Source of the DNA: Hormiphora californensis
Lineage: Eukaryota; Ctenophora; Tentaculata; Cydippida; Pleurobrachiidae
DNA length: 64,000 nt
Reading direction: 5' to 3'
Assembly: GCA_020137815.1 (NCBI GenBank)
Contig: CM035354.1
Coordinates: 6,648,015-6,712,014, forward strand
Shown in pieces: positions 49,571 to 64,000 of the stretch. The translations under genes were made by a program, and so were the position numbers. The first letter of the stretch is position 1. Each line of letters starts with the position of its first letter. Under the pieces are notes generated by a model. The model had not been told where the DNA came from. It was given only the letters and a program-made list of their open reading frames with translations, and made no database searches.

Positions 49571-49571
49571 T
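49548..49571. repeat. (ATT)n microsatellite, probable LINE tail
   Basis: About eight TTA/ATT units just before the RAP1GDS1-like gene, at the presumed 3' end of the second LINE. Confidence 0.7.
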
Positions 49572-49804
49572 ACAGCTACGCCTCGGGAATCGTCGCTGTG
49601 ATTTAAACCAGTTTAACAAGCTGGATGATTAAACTCCACTCTCCAGTTAAACTATTTTTGCCCCGCACTACCAAAATTCAACCTAAAATCGAGTCACCGT
49701 TAACACAAACGAACCGGATCCAAGCCGGTGGGCAATTATTTGTTAACAAACTAAAACTTATGACCAGCATAGCACTTCGTGTTAATAGCTCGAGCTAATC
49801 ACGT

Positions 49805-52800
49805 ATGGCTGAGCCGTTCAAGGCTCCCCTGGTACGGCGGCCATCGGTGATAGACCAGCATCTTGCTCAGCTCCTTCAGGCTGTTTCTATCGAAGTACAG
49901 GTAACAATACACTCTGTAATGTTCTATACCAATTAGTGTTTAGAAAAGTGACACTTTAATTGTTTAATTATTATTTAATTAATATACACACTTTGTTGTA
50001 AAGTCTATATTGAGGGTTGTGAACTACTAACTAGAGTTTCATATATTTATGTTTAGAAAAGTGACACCATCATCAATTCCTTCTTTATCAGGCTGGTAAT
50101 GAGCTGATTGAGGATGGGATCTTGAGTCAGCTGGTGGAGCTTCTTGCCACGGACAGGGCAGAGAAAGCAGCGGAGATCATCGCAGAAATGGCCAAGAGTG
50201 AGGATAACAGGATAACGTTCATACAACAGGAGGTAATTGTAGTGAGGTATTATGTGAGGTATGAGGTAATTGTGAGGTATTATCTGAGTTAGGAGGTAAT
50301 TGTGAGGTATTATCTGAACTATGAAGTAATTGTAGTGAAGTATTATCTCTCTAATTTCCGGAGCTCTATGTTGAACATCTGGCGGCTGATATAACCTTAC
50401 CTCTGGATGATCAATTCCCTATTTAGCAGCGAGAGAAGGAATGAGAGAGAGATAGCTCTAGGTATTTTAAAACAGAGTCGTTAGCCCTTAGCTCTCTCAG
50501 GCCCCAGTGTGTGTTCCCCTCATTCTTCTCACACATACCCCCCTCCAAGGTTATTCCTTCCCTCGTTGAACTGGTGCAGAGCAGTGAGGCCCATGTGCTA
50601 CGTCAGGCGTGTCGAGCACTCGGTAACATGTGTTTTGAGAGTCAGACAGGCCGACAGATTGTCCTCATGGAAAAGGGCATTCCTGCGCTGGCGTCCCGAC
50701 TAAAAGAGGTAAATAGATTCTTCAAATGTGTATTGCAAATGTGTATTGTAAATCAAATGGATTCGAAATAAATACACATTGTTCATTGTTTCACATCATT
50801 TCCTATTAACAGTTGCAGCCACGATGTGAGACGAGTAAAGGTGAAAATGAGATCCACTACATGTTGTGTGGCTGCTTACACACCATTTGTATGGATCACG
50901 ACGAGGTAGGTCGGGGGTTAGGGATTTTGAGGTTGAAATTAGGGATCGTGAGGTTGCGGTCGGGGTTAAAGTTTGGGATTTTGAGGTTCGGGTCGGGGGG
51001 GGGGGGGGGGGTTAAAGTTAGGGATTTTGAGGTTGGGGTTAGGGATTTTGAGGTTGTGGTCGGAGTTAAAGTTAGGGATTTTGAGGTTGGGGAAGGTTAT
51101 TTATGACAGTTGGGTTTGGGTTGTGTAGGTTGAAGTTTGGTGAGTCAGTTAGATTAATTAACTATTTTTCATTTCATAATTTTCTTGGAAATACACATGG
51201 CACTGCGACCCATGTTGTATCATATTAACCAAGAACAAGTGTATTTCTCTCACGTGATATTTCTCTTTGTCTGATTTCTTAGCATAGTTCTTTGTTCTAC
51301 TCTTTTTATTTCTCTCTCTTTCTATCTCTCTCTTTCTATATATATATATATCTCTCTCTCTCCCACTCTCTCTCCCATCTCCATCCTATGTTACTCATTC
51401 TTCACTTTCATTTCCACACAGACTCTATACACTCCGACACAACTTGCTTACCACGCTCTCAATCAAATTTATCCCCCACCAGGTTCAGAGAGAGGCAGTT
51501 TCCCATGGTATGTTGCCTCAACTAATGGAGTACCTCAAGTATAGCACCGACCCCAATGTCCTGAGATTCTCCCTCAACATCATTGCCACCCTGTTCGACC
51601 TGGGAGATGAGGTATGAGTGATGGAAAATATATTGAACCATATTAAAAGGGTATTTCTGTGATGGCCATTTTGTTCCGAACAAACTTTCCTCGTACCGAT
51701 ATAAAAAATACTTCAAACATGTGTGTGTTTCAGGTTACAGACATGGCATCAGAGTTGAACACTGTCACCATTGTATCCAAGATCCTCAAAACTTTTGATG
51801 ATGAAACTGTAAGAAATATCACGGCGGGGGGTAGCCAATATTACATGATATTTACATGTTATATCTTCATGGGATTCGTCTCCCTTCTTAGTTCTTTTTA
51901 TTTTCTTCCTTTATAATAACGCTAATATCCTCCAGGTTCGAGAAGCAGCCCTGGATGTGTTGGGAAACTACAACTTTATTTCAAAGGCCCTGACCCAGAT
52001 GCAGCTTTATCAAGCGGGAGTGCTGGCACTTCTGGTGGAAATTATTAATACCTCACTTGATGAGACAGCAAGTGATGCTCTAGATCGAACAGCCTGTGAG
52101 GTGGGTACTAACCTCACTTGTTAACCTCTCCTTGATACTCGTCCCAGAAATTACCCGGATTGAGTGACCGAAAAATCACCCCTAAAATTGGTCTTCATAA
52201 CCATCGCATCTTTTTCTTTCTTCGGCCTCATTTTTATTTCCCTGCCCGGGTGAATGCCGAAGGCATTCACCCGGATGCCTTTTTACTTTGTAAAAAGGCA
52301 TAGCAGGGTTAGAATTCGAAAACGACATTTTGGTATACTAACTAATCGGTAGAGGGACATTTTTTGGTCACACTTTCGTTGCGAGGGCAACGGTGTAGCA
52401 ACTAGAGCCGCGCGCACAGTGACGAGCTACTCCTTCATCAAACACCTCATTGACACAGTTTGATGGACGTGTGTGTGCGCGCCACTCAACAAAACATGAA
52501 ATGCTCTGCCGCGCGTTTCGCGTGTTACATACACAATACACATTTTCATCTTGCGAGTCGAGTGTGAGATGTTAGATAAGTAGTTAAGTTGGAATGTCAA
52601 AAGCTGGTTAGCAAGTGTCATGTGATTGGGAGTTAGCTAACTCTAAGCTATGTGAGAAGTATACTGACAGCTAGATCGTATGCATCTCACATTACATTAT
52701 GACCAAGCCTTGATCCTGTTGGCAGTGACAATGTCACTGACATGTGAAACGGTAGGGCAGGGAAACACAGCATTATGAATACATAATGCAATAATTTTGT

Positions 52801-54972
52801 CCTTTTTTTGCCCTGTTTTTAATAGGTTTTGTGTTTACGAGGTGTTTTAAACAGAAAAAAGGGGGTGAGAGAGAGGGGGAGAGAAAGGGGAGGGGGGAGA
52901 GGGAGGAGATTTTTAGTGGAAAAAAGTGGAGCGGTGGGGTGGGGGCATGAAAAGTGTAAAATATGCGGTTCCCAATTTTAGACAACACATATTCTCCTCT
53001 CTTCTCCTCTTTCCTTCTCCTCTCTCTTTTCCTTCTTCTCCTCTTTCCCCCCTTTTTCCCTTTATTTTTTAAGAAAAAAGGGCATTATAGATGGCATATT
53101 CTTGCAAAACACTATGGAAAGGTTTTTTCCCTTTTCCCTGATAACCAGTCTAACATAGCAACTCCCTATTTCCCCCCGATATTGGGGGATAGTGAAAACA
53201 GATGGGATTTCAACTCGTATTTGAAGACACCAGTTTTTTATTGGTTGGGGGGGGCACAAAATGGTAAAAGGTACCAAAAACACTTAAGGGAACGGGAAAT
53301 ATAACCAGGTTACTATGGTAACCATGGTAAATATATAACAAGTAGTAAACATGGTTGCTATGGTAATAGAAAATTCAAATTTTTGTTTTTGTTTTGCCCC
53401 TTCTAAGGGAAAATGAAAAAAAAATTTGAGAAAATAGTCAAACTCTTTCCAAGCAAAAATCAAGTTTTATTGGTTGGATTAGAAGGGATCATTTAGAAAG
53501 AGTGACTACAACCTTGGGCCCTTTTAGGTTTCGTATTACCAAAACACTATAGTTTACGGATGAAAACCACTTTTAGGGGCATGTATAGGAAATTGGCAAC
53601 AAGATTAAAGTGCTGCCGGTGTCCAATAAAAACTGGGGGAATCCCCATTGGCTCTTGACGTGATTACATCAGAGAAAAAAATGGTTAAAAGGGTTTGGGC
53701 CGCGCGATGTTTGTCGTGCCAGGGGGGGTGGGAACACTTCATGCAATTTTAATTTGATTTTGTCGTGATTTTCATTAATGGGAACAGGGGAGGTGACTAA
53801 ACTTCATTTTTCAGGTTGATGGTCAGAAACTCTGTTCACACGTTTTGGTCTAATGGTAGGATTTCCAAAAAGAGAAAGAGGTGATTAACGCAAAAAAGGT
53901 AGAAACCAAAAAATCCAAAGTATTTTAAGGACAACCCCAAAATAACTTAGACTTATTGGGGCAGGGTAATCTCTGTTTTTACCCTGTTGAAACAAGGGAA
54001 CAATTGATCACTTCAGGGAAAACCTCTGTTTTTACTAGTTGACACATTGGGATATTTCTGTGAGGCTGAAGGGAGCCTCTAGAGCATACTCACGCCTATA
54101 GCATGAGGTAACTATCCCCAGGTTAAGAACGGATCACTATCACCAATTCAGGACATGTCTATCAGTACCGGCATTTACAGTAGCCTTGAGAGATATACTA
54201 CACGCCTACTCACTATTCAGATGGTAATGACCAAGTCCTGTGTCTACATGGTTCTGAATACGTGAACTTACTCTTACTCAATTCAAGGGACATTAATCAG
54301 TAATGGAAGTTCAAATTGAAGTGTTGTATCTGTATTAGTATAATTCTACTTAATCTATTGAATTGTTATGCAAACCGCTTGTAGTATGGTCCGAATACAG
54401 ATTCTCGATACTACACTGTGCAAATACGTGAAAATATTAATCATTGTGAACTGGAAGTGTAACAATAGAGAATGTGTGTGTACTGCTTGTATTAGTATAA
54501 TTTCTTGGGGAATCTCTTGAATTATTCCTTGCTTAGAACAGCTGTAGAAGTAGGTGGGTCGCCGAATACAGATGTTGCGATGACTCACCCTGTGAAGAAG
54601 GTGAAAATAGGCTTAGAATCAATGTTGTGAATCTCTTGTATATAAGTGTAAAGAATAAAGAGAGAATGTGGTTGCATTGTTCTTATTTGTACACAACTCT
54701 GCCGGTTGAATGGAAGATACTGGGTAATGAAAAGGAGAGAGTGAGAGTGAGAGAGAGTGATAACTGAGAATGCGAGATAGTATGTGGCTATTGTTTGCCT
54801 GCTACCCATATACAATGTGAAATACGTGGATAGTAGTAGCATGAGATGTGTCTGTATATACCAACCTAGTGTAGCAGCTGGACAGTACAAAATACTATGT
54901 GTCCCTCACACACCTGGGATAACCAAGTGCTGTTCTCGAGGTAGACTTATGATCGTTTTACCAGCATTTAGA

Positions 54973-55025
<53 letters not shown>

Positions 55026-56209
55026 CGAAAACACGTACGTTAGAATGAGTCCCACTACTCAATACACAGGCGATGCTCTCAGCTCATAACTTCTCAGTCC
55101 TAGACTGGTTATGTTTTAGAAAAGTTATTAAAATACTGTCAAAAATGAGACATCCGGTCCCTGGCTGAGTAGTTCAGCTGACCTGTCTCAGCGCGAGTTC
55201 AGTATCTGGCATGGTTAGACATCTAGTAAAATATGTTTTCGAGGGGGGGGGGGGGGGGTGATGGTATGTTTTAGTCCTAGTCTACCGATAAAAGAAACTG
55301 GAAAGTAAACTCATTTGTTCATGTAATATATTCGTTCCGAGATATACGTCTGTGTGTGATATAACTGCACTGTCATCGCGGCTTGTTCCCCAGTTCATAA
55401 TAATATCCACCCTTCCACAAACCCCAATCTATACTTGTTGAGTACAATATACTGCATGTGTGCAACAGCTCTGGTAACGATGTCACACGAGAGAGCTAGA
55501 GCTGCGAGATAATATTAATTCCACTCTGCACAGTTCTGCACAGCAGTCCAATGGAGTTATGTGTTGTGAAGATGTGTACATTAATTACAACCCCCCTCTT
55601 GTTTCCAGGTCAGATATGCCCATGCTGATATTCAAGGCTGTGGCCTGTGTTCGGACGCTAGTTAGAGGTAGTAAAACCACTGCAAACGATCTATCATCGG
55701 ACACTGATCTTGTCAAGGTAGGCCATCGTGTGTTTATATCGGCAGCTTTATCTTGGACCCCCCCCCCCCCCCCGATATACCGATGACCAATGAGCCCGAT
55801 ATAGTGGCCTGTTACCCTTCCCCCAAGCTGCCCGGTAAATCGGATCCCGACTGTATAACATGTGCTTAGATAAATACAGAATGGTGATCCCGAACTACCC
55901 CACAATGTGGGACCCACATTGCATATTGTGGGACCCACATTGCATATTATGGTAAAGGGTAATTTCCGTAGACTAGAAGCACCTGTGACCTGCAGCAGGG
56001 TGGGGTGTAAAACCCATTGTACAAACACCACACTCCCTCTTTCTTTCTCTCTTCGCCAACACACAACCAAGAAGAGGATGACTCGCGAGAAGCGGAAGAG
56101 CGCTCTTATCGCGAGCCGGGAGCCTCGATCTCCTTCTTTCCTCTTCTCTCTCTATCTCTCTCTCCTCTGCTCTCTCTCTCTCTCTATCTCTGCGTCTCTC
56201 TCTCTCTCT

Positions 56210-56249
<40 letters not shown>

Positions 56250-57914
56250 CTCTCTCTCACAAACAACACACACTTCCTACACTGTGGTACAATCTCCCAT
56301 TCTTTTATGTATGGCTCCCCGATCCTCTTTTATTCAATCCTTCGTCGTTCTTTATTTCTTTGTCACACTCCGTCTTCTTTCTCTCTGTCTTCCTCCCACT
56401 TGGTATAATAGAAATCATCAAGAGAAAATATCTGGAGTGTGTGAGGAGTGTGTGGACAACAATTATCACCCGATAATATTTAAGTATTTAACCCAGCTGC
56501 CACATAACGCACCTGAGTTCTAAAATACCCCAATCTACCCTTGATCGTGGTGTTGTACCATTGAGTTACTATGCGTTACCACACCTGTTATAGTAGCAAC
56601 AGCTGCAAATAATCAGTATGTTCCTAATTATAGTCCTCACTTTCATTCTCTCCCTCCCTCATTCTCTCTCTCCCTTTAGGATTCCTTTATTATATAACAA
56701 TTATGCCTTCAAACCACCTCTTTTTCACTCCCCCCTCCAGCCCCCCTCCCTATCTATCTGCATCCCAGGTGATAGCAGAGTTGCCTGGCAACTACAAGTA
56801 CCACAATGGAATTCAGGGTGAGGCACCCAGGTTCCTCTGTACCCTGATTGTGGAGGCAGATCTGACAAAGGAATCAGCTACACGAATGGTAATACATATC
56901 ATCTTTACATTTAGACATGTCAATAGTCAAATCAACATTCAAGAATAGACAATTCATTAAATCTTGTCTTGGCTAGTTAGTAATTATCGCTAATTAATTG
57001 ATGACTTTCTCCAGTGATAATGATTAATTATCACTAATTACCTTTAGGTGTCAGCAGGGGTAGTTCCTGTAATTATTTCCATGACAAAAACTAAGGAGTA
57101 TCCAAAAATCCAAGTCGAGGGTTGGCTCGCCATTCAAAAGGTATTTAATTCAATCAAGTTACGATATAATTCTCAAAATTATCTTAATTCAAATATTTTG
57201 ACAACCCTTTGTTAAATTAAATCAAACCTTCAATTTTCCCATAATTTAATCACCCCCTCAGTTATTACACACCCTGCGAGATGACCCTGAGCAAGTGCTC
57301 TTATCTGCCCGGGGTGGAGAGGAGGAGGAGGGAGAGAGTGGACTATTTTCAGCGTGCCAGGAATGCCTTACGGAGGAGACGAACCCCAATGTCAGGATAC
57401 TGGCTCTCAACATAATTAGGTGCGGGGGAAATTAAATCACTAATCTCACCCCCCCCCCCACGTGATGAGATTCAATTAAATGTTTGCAAATCTGTCACAG
57501 ATAAAACAAATGAAGCATTGTCTTCTCTTCACCCCCTGGACTGATAACAAATAACAAGTCACACGTCACTCAGGCGCCAACTGGACCTCCCCCTCTCCCC
57601 CTTCTCTTTTATAATGGGATTTATTTCAAATTCCACTCGGGCAAATCGCATATATTTAGATTAACATATTCACTATTCAGATTAATATTCATATTTACAG
57701 ATGCCTAATAACAACCCCCCCCCCCACACCCTTCTTTCCACCCTCATAATATGGGATGCCTAACAACCCCCTCTCCCTCAGAATGGTATCTGGTAGTGTC
57801 AGGAGTAAGCAAGTAATGGAATCCCTCTCTGACCACCTCTCTCGGCTATCTGCCAATGACTCTGATGTTCCTGCACAACAACTAGCACGGGAAATTCAGG
57901 AGTCTCTTGGTTGA
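49805..57914 (+). CDS. RAP1GDS1: RAP1GDS1/smgGDS-like armadillo-repeat protein
   Basis: Armadillo-repeat chaperone and exchange factor for polybasic small GTPases, cytosolic. Exons: 49805-49900 (start MAEPFKAPLVRRPS), 50092-50232, 50550-50708, 50813-50905, 51483-51611, 51734-51808, 51936-52104 (or 52100), 55614-55717 (or from 55609), 56769-56888, 57048-57140, 57262-57419, 57782-57914. Diagnostic matches to smgGDS: EKAAEIIAEMAKSEDNRI, LRQACRALGNMCFESQTGR, EWLAIQK-like GWLAIQKLLHTL. Nearly all introns are phase 0. The 3.5-kb intron 7 joins in frame only with the later donor (52104) and acceptor (55614). About 490 aa against about 607 in human; the shortfall falls between exons 8 and 9, so repeats are lost or exons missed in 55718-56768. 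XRCC1 follows 364 bp downstream on the same strand. Confidence 0.9.
50233..50345. repeat. Minisatellite starting at a splice donor in RAP1GDS1-like intron 2
   Basis: Four imperfect copies of GAGGTAATTGT(AGT)GAGGTATTATCTGA. The first copy includes the donor site GAG|GTAATT of exon 50092-50232, so donor-like copies are repeated into the intron. Confidence 0.75.
50908..51100. repeat. G-rich minisatellite containing GTTAGGGATTTTGAG units, intron 4
   Basis: Six or so variants of (A)GTTAGGGATTTTGAGGTT, interrupted by a G run at about 50996-51010. It follows the donor of exon 50813-50905 immediately. The strand asymmetry (G-rich on the coding strand) is strong. Confidence 0.85.
52240..52308. other. 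Compact sequence able to fold as a three-way junction (two perfect hairpins inside an outer stem)
   Basis: Outer stem CCCTGC (52240-52245) with GCAGGG (52303-52308). Inside are two adjacent perfect hairpins: CCGGGTGAATGCC/GGCATTCACCCGG with loop GAA (52246-52274) and ATGCCTTTTTAC/GTAAAAAGGCAT with loop TTT (52275-52301). It lies in intron 7 of the RAP1GDS1-like gene. Confidence 0.8.
52780..54000. other. Corrupted consensus within RAP1GDS1-like intron 7
   Basis: Homopolymer runs and GA/CT debris without readable frames. The later part (54100-55550) is clean AT-rich intron with GA and G tracts (55237-55258 poly-G). No exon recognised in either. Confidence 0.55.
54971..55022. repeat. (GA)n microsatellite
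   Basis: GA tract in intron 7 of the RAP1GDS1-like gene. Confidence 0.92.
56140..56259. repeat. (CT)n microsatellite
   Basis: Interrupted CT tract in the intron between exons 55614-55717 and 56769-56888. The 168-189 aa frames here are CT artefacts. Confidence 0.9.
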
Positions 57915-58277
57915 ACTTTGTGATGATGATATGATTTGACTTTTATTTGTATCCCGACCCCCCTCTTTGTGTCATGATAATTCGTTTAGGTTTTAGCGTT
58001 CCTTTTTGGATTCAACCGTCCGTGTATTCTTCTCTTGTATGTGGTAGCACCCAGGGGGCGAGCAGGGTCCAGGGGCTGCTACTAGCACCGCCTGGCAGGC
58101 CCGGCCTCCAATAATTGAAGGCCGAGTTTTGTTACCGTCTCTGATTTCACTCAAAACGCGGGTGAAGCTATCACTCGTTTTTAGATAACTCAACTTGAGA
58201 TCTTGGCGCGAGTGCGCGCACAACTCTAACCCTCCCGTTTTCCCCGGATTTACAGAATTTCCCCCTGATTCCACAGA

Positions 58278-62593
<4,316 letters not shown>

Positions 62594-63210
62594 GTGGTGT
62601 TGTGATGAGACGGGGTTGTGATGAGATTGGATAATGCATGAGAGGGAGAGGGAGAGTGACAATATATCCCCAATATATTTTACCCCTGTATGCGCCACAG
62701 ATTGCCTTCATATCATATCCAGCCAGGTCAGGGTGAGAAAGATCTAAGATATGGCACTCTGTAAAGAGAAGATAAGCATGTTCATGATGATTTTGTGCGA
62801 GGGCTTCACATTTTTCTACGTATTTTTATCCAGAGTTTTATCCTGTAATTTATTCATTTTGAAATTTATTCCAAAATTATGATATGACTTGTATTCTTTG
62901 GATATTTATTTGGAAAATAGGGTTCAGGATCGGTCGGATCGAGAAACAGAACTCAGAACACGGTGGAAGAGCTGGGGTCGGAAAGATGCTTCGTTACGAA
63001 GTTACCCCTTGCCAGTGTGAGGTGTCTTCGATACCAAGAAAGATGCAGCAAGAAACAATTTGCACGTGCAACAGGAATCACGCAGCAACAAGTTCCAACT
63101 CTCATCATGACGATGCAGCTGCACCACACTGTCACAGAGAAATGTCACCGCGCGCGACGCAAAGCAATGTCCCAAACTGTGACCGATTTGTCAAAAGGGC
63201 GCGTCGTGTG
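62594..63210. other. Intergenic between XRCC1 and tubulin
   Basis: XRCC1 3' flank. A 109/116-aa pair of overlapping frames lies across 62884-63313 but shows no family likeness and runs into the MITE, so I do not call a gene. Confidence 0.45.
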
Positions 63211-63365
63211 TAAAGTCGGATTTTTTGAAGTTGTCACCCCCCTCTTCGTGCGCGGAATGTTTTTGCGCGTCACATCACATGTTAACGTGTGGTGTGCGCG
63301 TCAAAATGAATAAATTTCACATGCGCGGTCATTTTGGGGTGACAACTTCAAAAAATCCGACTTTA
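63211..63365. mobile_element. Foldback MITE-like element upstream of tubulin gene
   Basis: Perfect 30-bp terminal inverted repeats: TAAAGTCGGATTTTTTGAAG followed by TTGTCACCCC (63211-63240), with the inverse complement at 63336-63365. If the terminal TA is the target duplication it fits a mariner-type element. The centre is rich in GCGCG and CACATG motifs. It lies about 290 bp before the tubulin start codon. Confidence 0.87.
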
Positions 63366-63655
63366 AAATGTACTGTGTATAAAATTCAGAGTACACTGAT
63401 CCAGGCCAGGGCCTAATGAATTCTGGTGAAACTTTAGGGCGTGGTATCTAGGTAACTGGTTAGATGGAATTTGCACGTGCAGTATTCGTGATTTTAGTTT
63501 TTTGTGTTTTCGGTCGGATTTCCAACCGTCCATGTCCAAGTCGGCCGTTATTCAACCGATGATTTTACTTTGAAGACCACTTCTTCACCCGAGATTTTAC
63601 CACCAACACTCCAAATTGGATTTTAATCACACCATTCTAATCACTCAACATCAAC

Positions 63656-64000
63656 ATGGTACGTTCATTTCCCAATCAATTTAACTTTCTAGATTTCCTG
63701 ACTTCTGTTGACATCACATCACACTCATCCACTAGGGTAGAGAATGCATATCCGTACATATAGGCCAAGCTGGCTGCCAGATTGCCGAGAATCTTTGGGA
63801 GCTATACCTCCTAGAACATGGCATAGGGGAGGATGGGGCCGTATCAGATTCGATCAGGGGTGCCAACAAGAAAGTGTTTGAGAACTCGTATGACACGATA
63901 TTCAACGAGACTGATCACGGGCAACTTGTTCCAAGGACAATTGTTGCTGACCTGGAACCAACTGTAACAGGTAAGAACTTTTTTCATGATTTTGTAGGGC
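63656..64000 (+). CDS. Divergent alpha-tubulin, 5' end (gene continues beyond window)
   Basis: Microtubule subunit. The start ATG (63656-63658) is followed at once by a donor GTACGT, the classical alpha-tubulin gene layout; exon 2 is 63736-63970. It reads GRECISVHIGQAGCQIAENL, then WELYLLEHGIGEDG and VPRTIVADLEPTVT. The GQAG nucleotide-binding loop and the WELY-LEHGI and DLEPTV motifs identify the family; the intervening segment and several otherwise invariant positions (usually GNACWELYCLEHGI) differ. With the visible acceptor the N-terminus is MGREC instead of MREC. Either a divergent paralogue or an unusual splice; family confident. Confidence 0.87.

Noticed and set aside
50908-51100. Interstitial telomere
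   Set aside because: TTAGGG occurs only as part of a longer 15-20 base unit, not as tandem hexamers.
62884-63313. Two overlapping 109/116-aa frames upstream of tubulin
   Set aside because: They overlap in different frames, run into a MITE and have no recognisable family features.

Overview
The window is eukaryotic genomic DNA. It has multi-exon genes with GT-AG introns, a GATA factor, a TALE homeobox factor, a two-BRCT XRCC1, a smgGDS armadillo protein and an alpha-type tubulin, plus many (CT)n/(GA)n microsatellites and non-LTR retrotransposons. This points to a non-vertebrate metazoan, perhaps an early-branching one; I cannot fix the phylum from sequence alone.

Layout, left to right. 1-7213 (+): the 3' part of a GATA factor gene. 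9173-11299 (-): a complete carbohydrate sulfotransferase gene (7 exons, 360 aa). 12455-18933 (+): a histidine-acid-phosphatase-family membrane protein that has lost both catalytic motifs; one intron holds a giant hairpin and an antisense 225-aa ORF. 22624-40506 (-): a PREP/PKNOX-type TALE homeobox gene, reconstructed from ten exons, with the homeodomain helix-3 exon not found. 41.4-49.6 kb (+): two damaged non-LTR retrotransposons. 49805-57914 (+): RAP1GDS1/smgGDS-like. 58278-62593 (+): XRCC1. 63656-64000 (+): start of a divergent alpha-tubulin gene that runs off the window.

Sequence quality is uneven. About 3.06-5.0, 24.0-26.56, 34.84-36.85, 42.94-49.4 and 52.78-54.0 kb look like unpolished long-read consensus: homopolymer runs, frameshifts everywhere, no clean ORFs. 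The interval 29.43-34.835 kb is followed directly by a second version (34.836-38.815 kb), and each version is clean where the other is corrupted. This is best read as two haplotypes or alleles joined during assembly. It doubles one PREP/PKNOX exon (a clean and a corrupted copy) and probably explains why one exon cannot be found.

Non-coding structure is rich. There are four foldback MITE-like elements (one with a 9-bp target duplication typical of Mutator-like elements), a roughly 930-bp near-perfect hairpin, a small sequence that can fold as a three-way junction, several minisatellites, and CT microsatellites that serve directly as the polypyrimidine tract of downstream exons. I see no operon-like functional cluster; the genes are independent housekeeping or regulatory loci. 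The most notable biology is the phosphatase-family pseudoenzyme with intact gene structure and the foldback elements inside introns.
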